From Staphylococcus sp. KG4-3 (GTDB taxonomy: Bacteria > Bacillota > Bacilli > Staphylococcales > Staphylococcaceae), in NCBI RefSeq assembly GCF_033597815.2, contig NZ_CP166245.1:2666001-2730000 (forward strand): DNA of 64,000 nt. Reading direction: 5' to 3'. This document shows, piece by piece, positions 16,322 to 29,807 of this stretch. The notes beneath the pieces are model-generated. The model ran no database searches. It was not told where the DNA came from and saw only the letters and a program-made list of their open reading frames with translations. The position numbers and the translations under genes are program-made. Within the stretch, counting starts at the first letter, position 1; every line of letters begins with the position of its first letter.

Positions 16322-19300
16322 CTATTTTTCATCTTCTTTTTTTCTACGACGTTTAGCAAATAGTAATAATGCACCTAATCCTGCAAACAATGAACCGAAT
16401 AATGTACCATTGCGCATTTCTTCCTCACCTGTTTCAGGTAATTCTGATTGTTTATTTGCTTTATTATCTTTTGATTTGTTGTTTTCCACAACGTTAGAAC
16501 TATTATTTGAATCTCCTACTTGTGATTCATTAGAATTGCTATTATCTGTGTTGTGGCTAGTATTTGGTGAATTTGAACCTGTGCCTGGATTTTCTCCTGT
16601 ACCTGGATTTTCTCCTGTACCTGGATTCTCTCCTGTGCCTGGATTTTCTCCTGTACCTGGATTTTCTCCTGTGCCTGGATTTTCTCCTGTGCCTGGATTT
16701 TCTCCTGTGCCTGGATTTTCTCCTGTGCCTGGATTTTCTCCTGTACCTGGATTTTCTCCTGTACCTGGATTTTCTCCTGTGCCTGGATTTTCTCCTGTAC
16801 CTGGATTCTCTCCTGTGCCTGGATTTCCTCCTGTACCTGGATTCTCTCCTGTACCTGGGTTTTCTCCTGTGCCTGGATTTTCTCCTGTGCCTGGATTTTC
16901 TCCTGTGCCTGGATTTTCTCCTGTGCCTGGATTTTCTCCTGTGCCTGGATTTTCTCCTGTGCCTGGATTTTCTCCTGTGCCTGGATTTTCTCCTGTGCCT
17001 GGATTTTCTCCTGTGCTAGTTACATTTGTATTTGTAGGTTCTGAAGTATTGCCATTTTTATCCGTAGCAGTCACTACAATAGTGTCTCCACCATTCAAGT
17101 CTACATTTGATGGTATTTCTACTGTGTAGTTTCCTTCGTCATCAGCTGTTCCTGTTGCTGTTGTTCCATCTGGGAACGTTACTGTTACCGTTGAACCTGG
17201 TTCTGCTGTTCCAGAAATTTGTGTATCTTCGCTTGTTACTTCATTCACCGTTGGTGCTTCTGGCGCTGTTGTGTCTGTAACTGTTGTTGTTGCTTCCTCT
17301 GATCTATTGCCATCTTTATCTTCTGCTACAACTCTGATTGATTCTCCACCATCTAATTTTACATTTGATGGTATTTCTACTGTATAGTTTCCTTCGTCAT
17401 CAGCCGTACCTGTTGCCGTTGTTCCATCTGGGAACGTTACTGTTACCGTTGAGCCTGGTTCTGCCGTTCCACTTATTGTTGTATCTTCACTTGTTACTTC
17501 ATTCACCGTTGGTGCTTCTGGCGCTGTTGTGTCTGTAACTGTTGTTGTTGCTTCCTCTGATGTATTGCCATCTTTATCTTCTGCTACAACTCTGATTGAT
17601 TCTCCACCATCTAATTTTACATTTGATGGTATTTCTACTGTATAGTTACCTTCGTCATCAGCCGTACCTATTGCCGTTGTTCCATCTGGGAACGTCACTG
17701 TTACTGTTGAGCCTGGTTCTGCCGTTCCACTTATTGTTGTATCTTCACTTGTTACGTCATTCACCATTGGTGCTTCTGGCGCTGTTGTATCTTTGACTGT
17801 TGTTGTTGCTTCCTCTGATACGTTACCTTCTTTATCTGTTGATGTGACAACGATCTCTTCATCGCCTTTTAAGTCTACGTTTGATGGTATTTCTACTGTA
17901 TAGTTTCCTTGGTCATCAGCCGTGCCTGTTGGTGTTGTTCCATCTGGGAACGTCACTGTTACTGTTGAACCTGGTTCTGCTGTTCCACTTATTGTTGTAT
18001 CTTCACTTGTTACGTCATTCACCGTTGGTGCTTCTGGTGCTGTTGTATCTGTAACTGTTGTTGTTGCTTCCTCTGACACATTACCTTCTTTATCTGTTGA
18101 TGTGACAACGATCTCTTCATCGCCTTTTAAGTCTACGTTTGATGGTATTTCTACTGTATAGTTTCCTTGGTCATCAGCCGTGCCTGTCGCTGTCGTACCG
18201 TCTGGGAACGTCACTGTTACCGTTGAACCTGGTTCTGCTGTTCCACTTATTGTTGTATCTTCACTTGTTACGTCATTCACCGTTGGTGCTTCTGGCGCTG
18301 TTGTGTCTGTATCTGTTGTTGTTGCTTCCTCTGACACATTACCTTCTTTATCTGTTGATGTGACAACGATCTTTTCATCGCCTTTTAAGTCTACATTTGT
18401 TGGTATTTCTACTGTATAGTTACCTTCGTCATCGGCCGTACCTGTCGCTGTTGTTCCGTCTGGGAACGTCACTGTTACCGTTGAACCTGGTTCTGCTGTT
18501 CCAGAAATTTGTGTATCTTCGCTTGTTACGTCATTCACCGTTGGTGCTTCTGGTGCTGTTGTGTCTGTAACTGTTGTCGTTGCTTCCTCTGACACATTAC
18601 CTTCTTTATCTGTTGATGTGACAACGATCTCTTCATCGCCTTTTAAGTCTACGTTTGATGGTATTTCTACTGTATAGTTACCTTGGTCATCAACCGTACC
18701 TGTTGCTGTCGTACCGTCTGGGAACGTTACTGTTACCGTTGAACCTGGTTCTGCTGTTCCACTTATTGTTGTATCTTCACTTGTTACTTCATTCACCGTT
18801 GGTGCTTCTGGCGCTGTTGTATCTTTGACTGTTGTCGTTGCTTCCTCTGACACATTACCTTCTTTATCTGTTGATGTGACAACGATCTCTTCATCGCCTT
18901 TTAAGTCTACGTTTGATGGTATTTCTACTGTATAGTTACCTTGGTCATCAACCGTACCTGTTGCTGTTGTTCCGTCTGGGAACGTTACTGTTACCGTTGA
19001 GCCTGGTTCTGCTGTTCCAGAAATTTGTGTATCTTCACTTGTTACGTCATTCACCGTTGGTGCTTCTGGCGCTGTTGTGTCTGTAACTGTTGTTGATGCT
19101 TCCTCTGACACATTACCTTCTTTATCTGTTGATGTGACAACGATCTTTTCATCGCCTTTTAAGTCTACATTTGTTGGTATTTCTACTGTATAGTTACCTT
19201 CGTCATCGGCCGTACCTGTCGCTGTTGTTCCGTCTGGGAACGTCACTGTTACCGTTGAACCTGGTTCTGCTGTTCCAGAAATTTGTGTATCTTCGCTTGT

Positions 19301-22300
19301 TACGTCATTCACCGTTGGTGCTTCTGGTGCTGTTACATCTTTGACTGTTGTCGTTGCTTCCTCTGATGTATTGCCATCTTTATCTTCTGCTACAACTCTG
19401 ATTGATTCTCCACCATCTAATTTTACGTTTGATGGTATTTCTACTGTATAGTTTCCTTGATTATCAGCCGTACCTGTTGCTGTTGTTCCGTCTGGGAACG
19501 TTACTGTTACCGTTGAGCCTGGTTCTGCTGTTCCAGAAATTTGTGTATCTTCACTTGTTACTTCATTCACCGTTGGTGCTTCTGGCGCTGTTGTGTCTGT
19601 AACTGTTGTTGTTGCTTCCTCTGACACATTACCTTCTTTATCTGTTGATGTGACAACGATCTTTTCATCGCCTTTTAAGTCTACATTTGTTGGTATTTCT
19701 ACTGTATAGTTACCTTCGTCATCGGCCGTACCTGTCGCTGTTGTTCCGTCTGGGAACGTCACTGTTACCGTTGAACCTGGTTCTGCTGTTCCAGAAATTT
19801 GTGTATCTTCGCTTGTTACGTCATTCACCGTTGGTGCTTCTGGCGCTGTTGTGTCTATAACTGTTGTTGTTACAGAATCAGAAATATTACCGTTATTATC
19901 TATAGAAGCTATTAATAATTCTTCTTCACCTACTAAATCAATAGCGGTTGGCACATCTATTGTATAATTTCCTTGTTCATCGGCTGTTGCTGTTGTTCCA
20001 TCTGGGAATGTGACTGTCACTTCTGATCCGGGCTCTGCAGTACCTTTTACTTGTGTATCTTCACTTGTTACTTTTTCAACTGTTGGTGCTTCTGGCGCTG
20101 TTGCATCTACAACAGTTGTTGTTGTTTGTTCAGATTTATTATTAGCTTTATCTTGTGCAACAGCTTGAATTTCTTCCCCGCCTATTAAAACAACTTTGTT
20201 TGGAATTTCGACACTAAAGTTTCCTTGGGCATCTGTTTCTACATCAACTTTCACATCGCCTGGGAACGTAACTGTCACAATTGTATTTGCTTCTGCTGTT
20301 CCGCTAACCGTTGTATCTTCGCTTGACACTTCATTTAATACTGGTACTTCTGGGGCTGTTGCATCTGCAACAGTTGTGGAAGTTTCAGGTGAAATATTAC
20401 CTCTAGAATCTGATGCTGTAACTTTCAATACTTCATTACCTGTTAAATCAGTTCCTTCAGGAATTTTAACAGTATAATTCCCTTGATTATCAGTTGTACC
20501 AGTTGCTGTTATTCCATCTGGGAACATTACTGTTACTGTTGAATTTGCTTCTGCTGTACCTGTTATTTGTGCATCTTCACTTGTCACCCCATTAATCGTT
20601 GGTGCAGCTGGTGCTGTCACATCAGTAACAGTTGTAGCTACTGGTGCTGTTTCATTACCAGCATCATCTGTTGATGTAACTTGGATTTCTTCTCCACCGA
20701 CTAAATCAACTTCTCCTGGAATAGAAATTGTATAATTTCCATTGTTATCTGATTTACCTGCAGCTGTCACGCCACCTGGGAAAGTTACTGTAACAGTTGT
20801 ATTTGCTTCTGCTGTACCTGTTACTTGTACATCTTCGCTTGTCACCCCGTTAACTGTTGGTGGTGACGGCGCTATTTCGTCTGTAACTGTCGTAGAACCT
20901 GGATGCGAAACGTTTCCTGTCGCATCTGTTGATGTAGCTTGAATTGTTTCTCCACCTTGTAATTCTTCATTTTCTGGAATAGCAACCGTAAAGTTTCCTT
21001 GGACATCTGCTATTGTTTCTACAACTGTTCCACTTGGGAACGTCACTTTCACTGTTGAATTTGCTTCTGCTGTGCCTGTTATTTGATTACTATTACTAGT
21101 AACATCTTTAATGACAGGGGCATCTGGTGCTTTCACATCTTTAACAATAGTTGTAGCTATCGGTGATTCATTTCCCGCTTTATCTGTTGAAATTGCTTTA
21201 AACTCTTCTCCACCTTCAAGTGTAACTCCATTTGGTATAGTAACTGTAAAATTCCCTTGATTATCAGCAGTTACTGAAATTTTACCTCCACCTGGGAAAC
21301 CGACTGTTACTGATGAATTTGGTTCGGCTTTACCTGTGACTTCTGTATCATTACTTGTTATTGAATTAATCACAGGCGCATCTGGTGCTGTTTTATCTGT
21401 AACCGTAATTTGATCTGAAATTTCGCTTGTTTTACCATCTTTACTAGCTGTTGCAGTTAAAACTGTACCAGCTGGTAATGGTTTACTTAATACGATAGTG
21501 GCTGCTGAACCATCATTAGGAATTTTAACTGTTCCAATTTCAATATTATTATTATCTCGAACAGTTACAGTGGCACCAGCAGTACCATTAACATGTATTT
21601 CTGTATCGTTATCGTCCACTGGATTAATAGACGGTGCAGGAACTTTAGAAACATCAATAATATCAAAAGTATTAACTTCATCATTGTCATAATTAGGTGA
21701 ATCAATTGCAATAGTATATGTGCCTTCAGGTGACTTAGAAATTGACACAGAAAATGTACCATCTGGATTAACTGTAGATGTGCCAATCACTTTACCATTT
21801 GCATCTATAACTTTAGCAGTTTGAGTTGCTGCACCCGTTTTTAATGGAACAGTTCCTGTTACAACAACATCATCAGTAGTTATATCAGCTACAATAGGCG
21901 TACCAACTAATGGTGAAGTTTTGTATTTTACAACTTCGTCTCCATCATTTTTACCATCACCGTCTGTATCGTTATTTTCAGGATTAGATAGCGAGACTTG
22001 ACGTTCGTATCTATCTAACAATCCGTCTTGATCGTAATCTTGTAATGCTAAAGTTGATGTACCTAAAGTATTATTGATTAATAATCCTTTACTATCAGTT
22101 AAATATCCTGCAAACGTGAAGTCTTCTTTTTGTTTAGTGGTTTCTCTAATTAAGTTTCCTTGTGCATCATATTCTGCATCTTTAGTTAAAATATTATTGA
22201 CACTTTGATTCAATTTAACTACTATTCTAATACCTACTGTTTCAGGTAAAAGATTGTTAAATTCGATAAGCTTATTTAAATTATCACTAGTAATTGAACC

Positions 22301-24232
22301 ATTCCCTATGGCATCCAAAGTTAAATCTGCAACTTTATCCCCTGCATGATACGTTTTATCAAAACCGCTTAAGCCTTTATAATCATAAGTGTGTAATTCC
22401 ACACTATCGATGTATGGTAATAAATCTTTATCTATTTGATAATTATATGACCACTGATTACTTTTCGTTTTACTATATGTGAATACACCGTTTTTCATTA
22501 TTTGTTGATCAATAATAAAACCACCATGCTCACCTGGAGCATCATCATAAGTTGCTGAACCACTACTCGCTTTAAAGTTATTACTATTCTCACTTGATAT
22601 ATTATTTTGTAGTTTCACTAAATCACTATCCGAATTTGTTAAGAAATAACCACTGCTTTCAGATGTTCGTACAATTTTATTATCTCTAGAGTCACGAACA
22701 AACATTTGATAATTTAATTTATTATTGTCTAAACTACCAGCATTTTTCAAAATGTTTGCTATAGTATCGTCAAGTTCTATTTTCCCATTTTTAGCTGTAT
22801 ATTGATCTAAAATCTCTGCACCGCCGAATAAACCATCATTCGCCCTAATAAAGTTTATTTCCCATGTGTTAGTAAGCTTCCCATTTTCATCAGTTAATCT
22901 AATAAATTCAACTGGTTGACTTCGTCCTGATGGATTTGCAGTAATTTTTGTAACATGGTTAGCTATAATTGGATCTAATTTCAAGTCAATCTTGTATCTA
23001 TCACCAGAGTTAGACCCTGACATATAACTATGAATTTCAAATGGGATTACATTGCTGTTCAATGTTGTTTGATTATCTAAAGTGCCTGGATCAAATATTA
23101 ATGATGCAAAGGTATAGTTATCTAAATATCCTAACGATTTTTGGACCTCTTCATTTTGATCTGTTGCGGCAGCTAAGGCCATTGGTGTAGCCATTGATCT
23201 AAACATTGTACGCGTTGGTGTAGCGAGTGTTGTCGCGCTTTCTTGATCATTTACAAGTTCAATAAGTGAAGCTTTCAAAATTTCAGTATTGATTTCTTCA
23301 GCTGTGGCAGTCTCATAATTAATATCTGCATTTTCCATAATTGCATCTGCTTCAGTTGATGATAATTGACTACTTAAAAAAGATTTAACGGTATCTTTTT
23401 TGTCTTTAGAAGTTGCTAACTCTGTTTCTAATTTTGATTTAACATTTTCATTATTTGCCTTGTCTTTTTCAGTTATTTCAAGTGATTCATCAACTTTAGA
23501 AGAAGTCGTTGAATTTTCAGATGTTGCAACTTCCTCTGTTTTCACATTTGATTCTTGTTGTTTTGTATCTTCTTGATTGCTATCTGTTTGTGATTGTTCT
23601 ATTTTTTTATCTTTTTCACTATCAGTTTGATTATTAACTGTTTCCTCTGTTTTTACTGAGTTTGTTTCTTTATCATTTTCTGTAGTTGGTGTTTCATCCT
23701 TGGTTGATACATTACTTTTATTTTCTTCTGTTTTGAGTTCTTCTGTATCTGCTTCTTCATATTTTGCAAGTTCTTCTGCACCATTAGAAGATGATGTTTG
23801 TTCTTCAACTTTATTTGTGTCTTCAAAATCATTTTGCTCTGCATTTGTTTCTTCTGTTTTAGGTTCTTCGTTGCTTAATTGTTCTTTGTTATGTTCATCC
23901 GCTGTCGATTGTTCTACGTTATTTTTAGGTGTTTGTTCTGAATTTTCTGTTTTTTCTTGCGTTGTTGTATTAGTTTTTTCTACTTCTTCATTATTGTGTT
24001 CTACAGAATTAGTATCTTCTACGCCTTTAATATCGCTTATATCTAAAGCTTCACCTTTATCTTTAGTGTTTGCATTATCACTAGTTATTGAATCAAGTTC
24101 ATCGGCTTGAGCTTCATTACCTATCCCCATAACTAAAGTAGCTCCGATTAATAATGACGCTGTCCCAACTGTAAATTTCCTAATAGAGTATTTGTTCAAT
24201 CTATTAGATAAAAATCCTTGTTTATTTTTCAT
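16322..24232 (-). CDS. Giant Bap-like LPXTG cell-wall-anchored adhesin
   Basis: 2,636 residues. [17 protein letters not shown] signal peptide (1-43) is followed by an E/T/N/K-rich low-complexity region (about 44-300). A folded A/B region (about 355-720) contains [14 protein letters not shown] and resembles the Bap B-region. A calcium-loop segment ([12 protein letters not shown]...[14 protein letters not shown]) lies near 728-765. Two divergent Ig-like modules come next, then 17 tandem Ig-like (Big_6 type) repeats of about 86 residues (about 944-2405). About 24 GENPGT hexapeptides (2407-2551) form a wall-spanning stalk, followed by the sortase signal LPETG (2598), a hydrophobic span and RRRKK. 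In Bap relatives this architecture promotes intercellular adhesion and biofilm, damped by calcium. It is a monocistron with its own terminator. The frame is intact throughout. Confidence 0.92.
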   Translation of the reverse strand: MKNKQGFLSNRLNKYSIRKFTVGTASLLIGATLVMGIGNEAQADELDSITSDNANTKDKGEALDISDIKGVEDTNSVEHNNEEVEKTNTTTQEKTENSEQTPKNNVEQSTADEHNKEQLSNEEPKTEETNAEQNDFEDTNKVEEQTSSSNGAEELAKYEEADTEELKTEENKSNVSTKDETPTTENDKETNSVKTEETVNNQTDSEKDKKIEQSQTDSNQEDTKQQESNVKTEEVATSENSTTSSKVDESLEITEKDKANNENVKSKLETELATSKDKKDTVKSFLSSQLSSTEADAIMENADINYETATAEEINTEILKASLIELVNDQESATTLATPTRTMFRSMATPMALAAATDQNEEVQKSLGYLDNYTFASLIFDPGTLDNQTTLNSNVIPFEIHSYMSGSNSGDRYKIDLKLDPIIANHVTKITANPSGRSQPVEFIRLTDENGKLTNTWEINFIRANDGLFGGAEILDQYTAKNGKIELDDTIANILKNAGSLDNNKLNYQMFVRDSRDNKIVRTSESSGYFLTNSDSDLVKLQNNISSENSNNFKASSGSATYDDAPGEHGGFIIDQQIMKNGVFTYSKTKSNQWSYNYQIDKDLLPYIDSVELHTYDYKGLSGFDKTYHAGDKVADLTLDAIGNGSITSDNLNKLIEFNNLLPETVGIRIVVKLNQSVNNILTKDAEYDAQGNLIRETTKQKEDFTFAGYLTDSKGLLINNTLGTSTLALQDYDQDGLLDRYERQVSLSNPENNDTDGDGKNDGDEVVKYKTSPLVGTPIVADITTDDVVVTGTVPLKTGAATQTAKVIDANGKVIGTSTVNPDGTFSVSISKSPEGTYTIAIDSPNYDNDEVNTFDIIDVSKVPAPSINPVDDNDTEIHVNGTAGATVTVRDNNNIEIGTVKIPNDGSAATIVLSKPLPAGTVLTATASKDGKTSEISDQITVTDKTAPDAPVINSITSNDTEVTGKAEPNSSVTVGFPGGGKISVTADNQGNFTVTIPNGVTLEGGEEFKAISTDKAGNESPIATTIVKDVKAPDAPVIKDVTSNSNQITGTAEANSTVKVTFPSGTVVETIADVQGNFTVAIPENEELQGGETIQATSTDATGNVSHPGSTTVTDEIAPSPPTVNGVTSEDVQVTGTAEANTTVTVTFPGGVTAAGKSDNNGNYTISIPGEVDLVGGEEIQVTSTDDAGNETAPVATTVTDVTAPAAPTINGVTSEDAQITGTAEANSTVTVMFPDGITATGTTDNQGNYTVKIPEGTDLTGNEVLKVTASDSRGNISPETSTTVADATAPEVPVLNEVSSEDTTVSGTAEANTIVTVTFPGDVKVDVETDAQGNFSVEIPNKVVLIGGEEIQAVAQDKANNKSEQTTTTVVDATAPEAPTVEKVTSEDTQVKGTAEPGSEVTVTFPDGTTATADEQGNYTIDVPTAIDLVGEEELLIASIDNNGNISDSVTTTVIDTTAPEAPTVNDVTSEDTQISGTAEPGSTVTVTFPDGTTATGTADDEGNYTVEIPTNVDLKGDEKIVVTSTDKEGNVSEEATTTVTDTTAPEAPTVNEVTSEDTQISGTAEPGSTVTVTFPDGTTATGTADNQGNYTVEIPSNVKLDGGESIRVVAEDKDGNTSEEATTTVKDVTAPEAPTVNDVTSEDTQISGTAEPGSTVTVTFPDGTTATGTADDEGNYTVEIPTNVDLKGDEKIVVTSTDKEGNVSEEASTTVTDTTAPEAPTVNDVTSEDTQISGTAEPGSTVTVTFPDGTTATGTVDDQGNYTVEIPSNVDLKGDEEIVVTSTDKEGNVSEEATTTVKDTTAPEAPTVNEVTSEDTTISGTAEPGSTVTVTFPDGTTATGTVDDQGNYTVEIPSNVDLKGDEEIVVTSTDKEGNVSEEATTTVTDTTAPEAPTVNDVTSEDTQISGTAEPGSTVTVTFPDGTTATGTADDEGNYTVEIPTNVDLKGDEKIVVTSTDKEGNVSEEATTTDTDTTAPEAPTVNDVTSEDTTISGTAEPGSTVTVTFPDGTTATGTADDQGNYTVEIPSNVDLKGDEEIVVTSTDKEGNVSEEATTTVTDTTAPEAPTVNDVTSEDTTISGTAEPGSTVTVTFPDGTTPTGTADDQGNYTVEIPSNVDLKGDEEIVVTSTDKEGNVSEEATTTVKDTTAPEAPMVNDVTSEDTTISGTAEPGSTVTVTFPDGTTAIGTADDEGNYTVEIPSNVKLDGGESIRVVAEDKDGNTSEEATTTVTDTTAPEAPTVNEVTSEDTTISGTAEPGSTVTVTFPDGTTATGTADDEGNYTVEIPSNVKLDGGESIRVVAEDKDGNRSEEATTTVTDTTAPEAPTVNEVTSEDTQISGTAEPGSTVTVTFPDGTTATGTADDEGNYTVEIPSNVDLNGGDTIVVTATDKNGNTSEPTNTNVTSTGENPGTGENPGTGENPGTGENPGTGENPGTGENPGTGENPGTGENPGTGENPGTGENPGTGGNPGTGENPGTGENPGTGENPGTGENPGTGENPGTGENPGTGENPGTGENPGTGENPGTGENPGTGENPGTGENPGTGENPGTGSNSPNTSHNTDNSNSNESQVGDSNNSSNVVENNKSKDNKANKQSELPETGEEEMRNGTLFGSLFAGLGALLLFAKRRRKKEDEK
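16578..17015 (-). repeat. Tandem 18-bp repeat encoding GENPGT
   Basis: About 24 copies of an 18-base unit with silent T/C and A/G variants and one GGNPGT variant. It forms the Pro/Gly stalk between the Ig repeats and the wall anchor. The unit is a multiple of three, so copy-number changes alter length without a frameshift. Confidence 0.92.
17030..21405 (-). repeat. 17 tandem 258-bp repeats encoding Ig-like modules
   Basis: The consensus module starts [19 protein letters not shown] and ends near [13 protein letters not shown]. The eleven anchor-proximal copies (17030-19870) are nearly identical in DNA. The six N-terminal copies (19870-21405) are progressively divergent. Confidence 0.92.
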
Positions 24233-24889
24233 AATTTTTCCACCTCAAATTTACTTTTCACAATTCAATATTACTCAATTAAATAATAAATGCAAGAATT
24301 TTTTGTAAATATTTACATATTTTTTACATTCAAACGTGCGCATTTAATAAAAGCTACATTATTATTCCGCACAATTCAAAAATTTGGAATTCAACTAATT
24401 GCATTGGTATCACTTTTTAAATCTGGTTCTTTATCTTGAAGTTTTGAGCATAGTCTAAAATTATTGAAAGTTTTATTGAGGAAATGCGAAGTATTTTAAA
24501 TAAATATGTTTCATCAAAAAATATACTAATTACCTACGTATATGATCAAAACTATAACTTCTCCTACATCCTCAGTAGTATAAATTCCAATTATTGAAAA
24601 TGATATTCCATGTAAAATTCCACATAAAAAATTGCATTTAAACAATTATTTTTTGAGTAATGCAATTCACTATTAATTATATTTTCGATAGCGCACAATG
24701 TAAAGTATCTATTCAATAATTTAAATACCAAAATAATTATAGTAATTAATATTTTTAGCTTTACCGATAAACTCCTAAATAACATTTATAGTGGTTAAAA
24801 TAATTATATGATTATTTTGAAATATTATTTTCATTAGTTTTATTTATTCTTAAAATTTTAATAAGCTAATATATTTCTACAACAAAAAA
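24233..24889. other. Intergenic region upstream of the Bap-like gene
   Basis: About 650 very AT-rich bases. One inverted repeat (AATTGCATT...AATGCAATT, about 24632-24667) was seen. A 64-codon open frame inside it has no ribosome site and no recognisable product. The region presumably holds the adhesin promoter. Confidence 0.4.
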
Positions 24890-24917
24890 ACCTCGAAACA
24901 TAGACATGTTTCGAGGT
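24890..24917 (-). terminator. Terminator of mqo
   Basis: A perfect 12-bp stem ACCTCGAAACAT (24890-24901 with 24906-24917), a 4-base loop, then a run of T on the minus strand. Confidence 0.88.
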
Positions 24918-24930
24918 AAAAGTAACTTTA

Positions 24931-26418
24931 TTATTTATTGTTTAATTGAAGCTCTGTGTCATTAGCTTGACGTATTTGTTTCAATAACGCATAGTCTTCA
25001 ATCAATGATTTACCATAAGATGGAATCATTTCTTTCAATTTTGGCTCCCACTGTTTAAGTTCACCTGGGAAGTTTCTTTCAATAACTTCTAGAGCAACAG
25101 ATACTGATGTTGAAGCACCTGGTGATTCACCTAATAATGCGATAACAGAATGATCTTTAGAATTAACAACCTCTGTACCAAATTGAATAAATCCTCTACC
25201 GTGTTCTTTAGTATCTTTAATAACTTGAACACGTTTACCAGCTTGTAAGATGTCCCAATCTTCATCTTTAGCATCAGGCACAAATCGACGTAACTCTTTC
25301 ATTCGATCATCTTTTTTCGCTAATACTTCTTGAATTGAATATTTAATTAATGGGAAATTCTTAGCAGCTGCTGATAACATCGTAATCACATTACTTGGAT
25401 TAATTGATTTGAATAAATCTAAGTTAGAACCATTTTTCAAGAATTTTGGTCCGATTGCCGCAAATGGTCCGAATAATAATGAATTTTCATCTTGAATGTA
25501 ACGTCTATCTAAATGAGGTACAGTCATTGGTGGCGTACCTTCTGGTTCTTTACCGTAAGCTTTCACTTCATGTTTAGCTACAACTTCAGGATTATTACAT
25601 ACTAAGAATTCGCCTGTAATTGGGAAACCACCTAAGTGTTTACTTTCTGGAATACCAGTTTTTTGTAATAATGGAATCGCTGCACCACCAGCACCGATAA
25701 ATAGATAATCTGTAATATGATGTTCTACTTTTTTAGTTTTTAAGTCTTTAATTTTAACTTCCCATTTACCATCCTTACGACGGCTAAAGTCTTGGACTTC
25801 ATGTTTATAGAAAAGCTGTGCATTTTCATGTTCGCCTAAATTTTTAGCCATCTTTCTAGTAAGTTCACCAAAGTTTACATCTGTACCTTCATCAATCTTA
25901 CTAGCCGCAACTGTTTCATTGGGGTCACGACCTTCCATCATCAATGGCATCCACTCTCTTAATTTTTCGTGATCTTCAGTATATTCGATACCTTTAAACA
26001 TTGATAATGGAGCTAATGCCTCATAACGTCTTTTCAAGAAGTTTACGTTTTTGTCCCCTTGTACAAAGCTAATGTGTGGTAAAGGGCGAATAAACTCTTG
26101 TGGATTTGCGATTTGTTTACTTTTTACTAAATGAGACCAAAATTGTTTTGAAATCTCAAATTGTTCATTTATTTCTTTAGCTTTTTCTACATCTATTGAG
26201 CCGTCTTTTTGTTCAACTGTATAATTTAATTCACATAATGCGGCATGTCCAGTACCAGCATTATGACGCTCATTTGAACTTTCTATAGCAGGTTTGTCGA
26301 GTCTTTCAAAAAGTTTAATATTCCAATCTGGTGCAAGTTCTTTTAACATTGTCCCGAATGTTGTGCTTAAAACACCCGCGCCAATTAAAATAACGTCTTT
26401 AGAGTTTGATTCACTCAT
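24931..26418 (-). CDS. mqo: Malate:quinone oxidoreductase
   Basis: A 495-residue FAD enzyme oxidising L-malate to oxaloacetate and passing electrons to menaquinone at the membrane. The N-terminal VILIGAGVLSTTFGTMLKEL binds FAD. NERHNAGTGHAALCELNYT, GGFPITGEFLVCNNPEV and ALLGESPGASTSVSVALEVI are hallmark MQO blocks; the length is standard. The ATG at 26418 (MSESNSK) is chosen because AGGTGG is correctly spaced; the upstream in-frame start lacks a site. Staphylococci usually carry two mqo paralogues, and this one could be either. It is transcribed alone, downstream of panBC but 230 bases away. Confidence 0.94.
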   Translation of the reverse strand: MSESNSKDVILIGAGVLSTTFGTMLKELAPDWNIKLFERLDKPAIESSNERHNAGTGHAALCELNYTVEQKDGSIDVEKAKEINEQFEISKQFWSHLVKSKQIANPQEFIRPLPHISFVQGDKNVNFLKRRYEALAPLSMFKGIEYTEDHEKLREWMPLMMEGRDPNETVAASKIDEGTDVNFGELTRKMAKNLGEHENAQLFYKHEVQDFSRRKDGKWEVKIKDLKTKKVEHHITDYLFIGAGGAAIPLLQKTGIPESKHLGGFPITGEFLVCNNPEVVAKHEVKAYGKEPEGTPPMTVPHLDRRYIQDENSLLFGPFAAIGPKFLKNGSNLDLFKSINPSNVITMLSAAAKNFPLIKYSIQEVLAKKDDRMKELRRFVPDAKDEDWDILQAGKRVQVIKDTKEHGRGFIQFGTEVVNSKDHSVIALLGESPGASTSVSVALEVIERNFPGELKQWEPKLKEMIPSYGKSLIEDYALLKQIRQANDTELQLNNK

Positions 26419-26666
26419 TATGTTTCCACCTTTCAATCATCACTTTTTAATAGCAATTTATAATATGTTTTATTTTATAAGATACCAGTTATTCTTTTCC
26501 TAATGTATTTATACCCTATAATACTGTCTTACTATCATAAATTTACTTCTCGATATATATCTCTCATAGCATATGATAAAACAACACTGTCGAAATGTAA
26601 AATGTATATTACGATAAGATTAATTTCTGTTAAATTACATTAAGTGTATTATTTATATCATGCTAA

Positions 26667-28324
<1,658 letters not shown>

Positions 28325-28406
28325 TTAAAATCAACTCCACAATTTGATATATTTATATTGTCATACATATACTAACTAAACTTTCTAGAAAAGGAAATAA
28401 AATAAC

Positions 28407-29267
28407 ATGAGTAATTTTGCTATTATTGGTCCTGGCGCAGTAGGCAGTACAATTGCGTATGATCTTCAACATAATCAACCTAACTTAAAATTATTGGGTC
28501 GTCACAATAAAACAATTAATTTCTTTGTTAATGGAAACCCAAATGAAGCACATCAATTAACTGTAACTACTTTAAGTAACTGTGATAAAAAATTTGACGT
28601 TATATTTATTACTGTAAAGATACATCAACTGTCAAAAGTCTTAACTGAATTAGATCACTTGTTACATAAAGATACTACTATTATTTTAGCTCAAAATGGT
28701 CATGGCCAATTATCAAAGTTTAAACATCCATTCGTTTATCAAGCTGTTGTGTATATTAGTGGTCAAAAAGAGAATGATAAAGTAACTCACTTTCGTGATC
28801 ATAAATTAATTTTAAAGAATACACCTCAAACAGAAGCACTACGCAAAGAACTAGATAATACACCACTAGATATTCACCTAACTGATGATATAGAAACAGC
28901 AATTTGGTATAAACTGCTTGTGAACTTAGCTATCAATAGTGTGACAGCTTTGAGCCGTTCTACCGCTTCTGTATTAACTGTCCCAGGTATTAAAAACCTA
29001 TGTGAGAATTTATTACGCGAAGGTATAGAAATTGCCAAATATGAAAATGTACTATTTGAGGAAAAAATCGTAACTGAAATTATGACAATTTATGAAGGTT
29101 ACCCTAATGAAATGGGGACGAGTATGTACTACGATATTGTAGAAAACAAGCCACTAGAGATTGAGGGAATTCAAGGATTTTTATATAACAAAGCACGATT
29201 GCATGGTTTAAAGACCCCTACACTTGATACAATTTATCCACTTTTACTAGCTCAGCAAAAAAATTAA
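28407..29267 (+). CDS. panE: 2-dehydropantoate 2-reductase
   Basis: A 286-residue NADPH-dependent ketopantoate reductase. The N-terminal Rossmann motif is AIIGPGAVGSTIAYDL; VIFITVKIHQL is typical of the family. The catalytic lysine sits in WYKLLVNLAINSVTAL (about residue 172) and the later block GTSMYYDIVENKPLEIEGIQG matches the PanE/ApbA C-terminal domain. The glycine motif reads GPGAVG rather than the commoner GxGAVG, a minor variation. AAAGGAAAT precedes ATG 28407. It is divergent from panBC and probably shares a regulatory region with it. Confidence 0.92.
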   Translation: MSNFAIIGPGAVGSTIAYDLQHNQPNLKLLGRHNKTINFFVNGNPNEAHQLTVTTLSNCDKKFDVIFITVKIHQLSKVLTELDHLLHKDTTIILAQNGHGQLSKFKHPFVYQAVVYISGQKENDKVTHFRDHKLILKNTPQTEALRKELDNTPLDIHLTDDIETAIWYKLLVNLAINSVTALSRSTASVLTVPGIKNLCENLLREGIEIAKYENVLFEEKIVTEIMTIYEGYPNEMGTSMYYDIVENKPLEIEGIQGFLYNKARLHGLKTPTLDTIYPLLLAQQKN

Positions 29268-29294
29268 AATAAAACACTATTTACTTTTAAAATA

Positions 29295-29456
29295 AGGGAG
29301 TGGGACAGAAATCAAATTTTCTAACATAGATTTCGTAGTCCCACCCCGGCAATGGTGACTAGCATTGAAAAAAGCTTGATATAAGCGTATTTTCAATTCA
29401 GTCACCTACTGCCAAATTGAAAATGAGCCTGAGACATCTATTTATGTCCCAGGCTC
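29295..29456. repeat. Staphylococcal intergenic hairpin repeat cluster
   Basis: Three consecutive hairpins. The first runs from GGGAGTGGGACAGAAAT (29295-29311) to ATTTCGTAGTCCCACCCC (29330-29347). The second is GGTGACT..ATTGAAAA with TTTTCAAT..AGTCACC (about 29353-29406). The third is GAGCCTGAGACAT (29425-29437) with ATGTCCCAGGCTC (29444-29456). Similar units occur at 53885-53940 and 3833-3860. The wording is that of repeats common between staphylococcal genes. Confidence 0.75.
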
Positions 29457-29563
29457 TTCATCGTTATCTGATAAATGTAAGTAATGATGAATTGCACATT
29501 TCACTAATCACATTACCCCTCTTCATTTCAAAATTATAAGTAACGGCCTATACTTCTTAACCA

Positions 29564-29668
29564 TCATTCGATACAAACTCCTATAGATTTTAAAGACTTT
29601 CTGAAAATAAAAACTAATAATATAACAATTAAAACAATTGCTAATACTAAAAAATATAGCTGAGACAC
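29564..29668 (-). CDS. Candidate 34-residue membrane peptide
   Basis: GTG at 29668, preceded by AGAAGGGG (29673-29680), opens 34 codons ending in TGA. The product reads SQLYFLVLAIVLIVILLVFIF followed by the basic tail RKSLKSIGVCIE: one membrane helix and a short charged end. This form fits type I toxin peptides or small membrane regulators; no antisense RNA can be shown from sequence alone. It lies between the hairpin cluster and the DUF2871 gene. Start spacing is slightly short. Confidence 0.35.
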   Translation of the reverse strand: MSQLYFLVLAIVLIVILLVFIFRKSLKSIGVCIE

Positions 29669-29807
29669 AATACCCCTTCTTTTTCTCCTATCTTTTAATA
29701 ACTACATATACCAACTATATAAAATTAGCATTTTTTTATTTTTGTTCACATAGAGTTCATATAAGAAATTTATATTACAGTTATTAACAAATAGGAGGTC
29801 GAAAAAA

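Noticed and set aside
16578..17015. CRISPR-like array
   Set aside because: Contiguous 18-bp tandem units without unique spacers, inside a coding frame.
16410..17129. Long plus-strand open frame coding FSPVPG repeats opposite the Bap-like gene
   Set aside because: It is a by-product of the 18-bp repeat; there is no ribosome site and the minus-strand frame has all the protein signals.
17338..19602. Leu-rich plus-strand frames that could look like membrane proteins
   Set aside because: They are the same shadow repeated with each 258-bp module.
24591..24785. A 64-codon minus-strand frame upstream of the Bap-like gene
   Set aside because: No ribosome site, extreme AT bias and no recognisable product.
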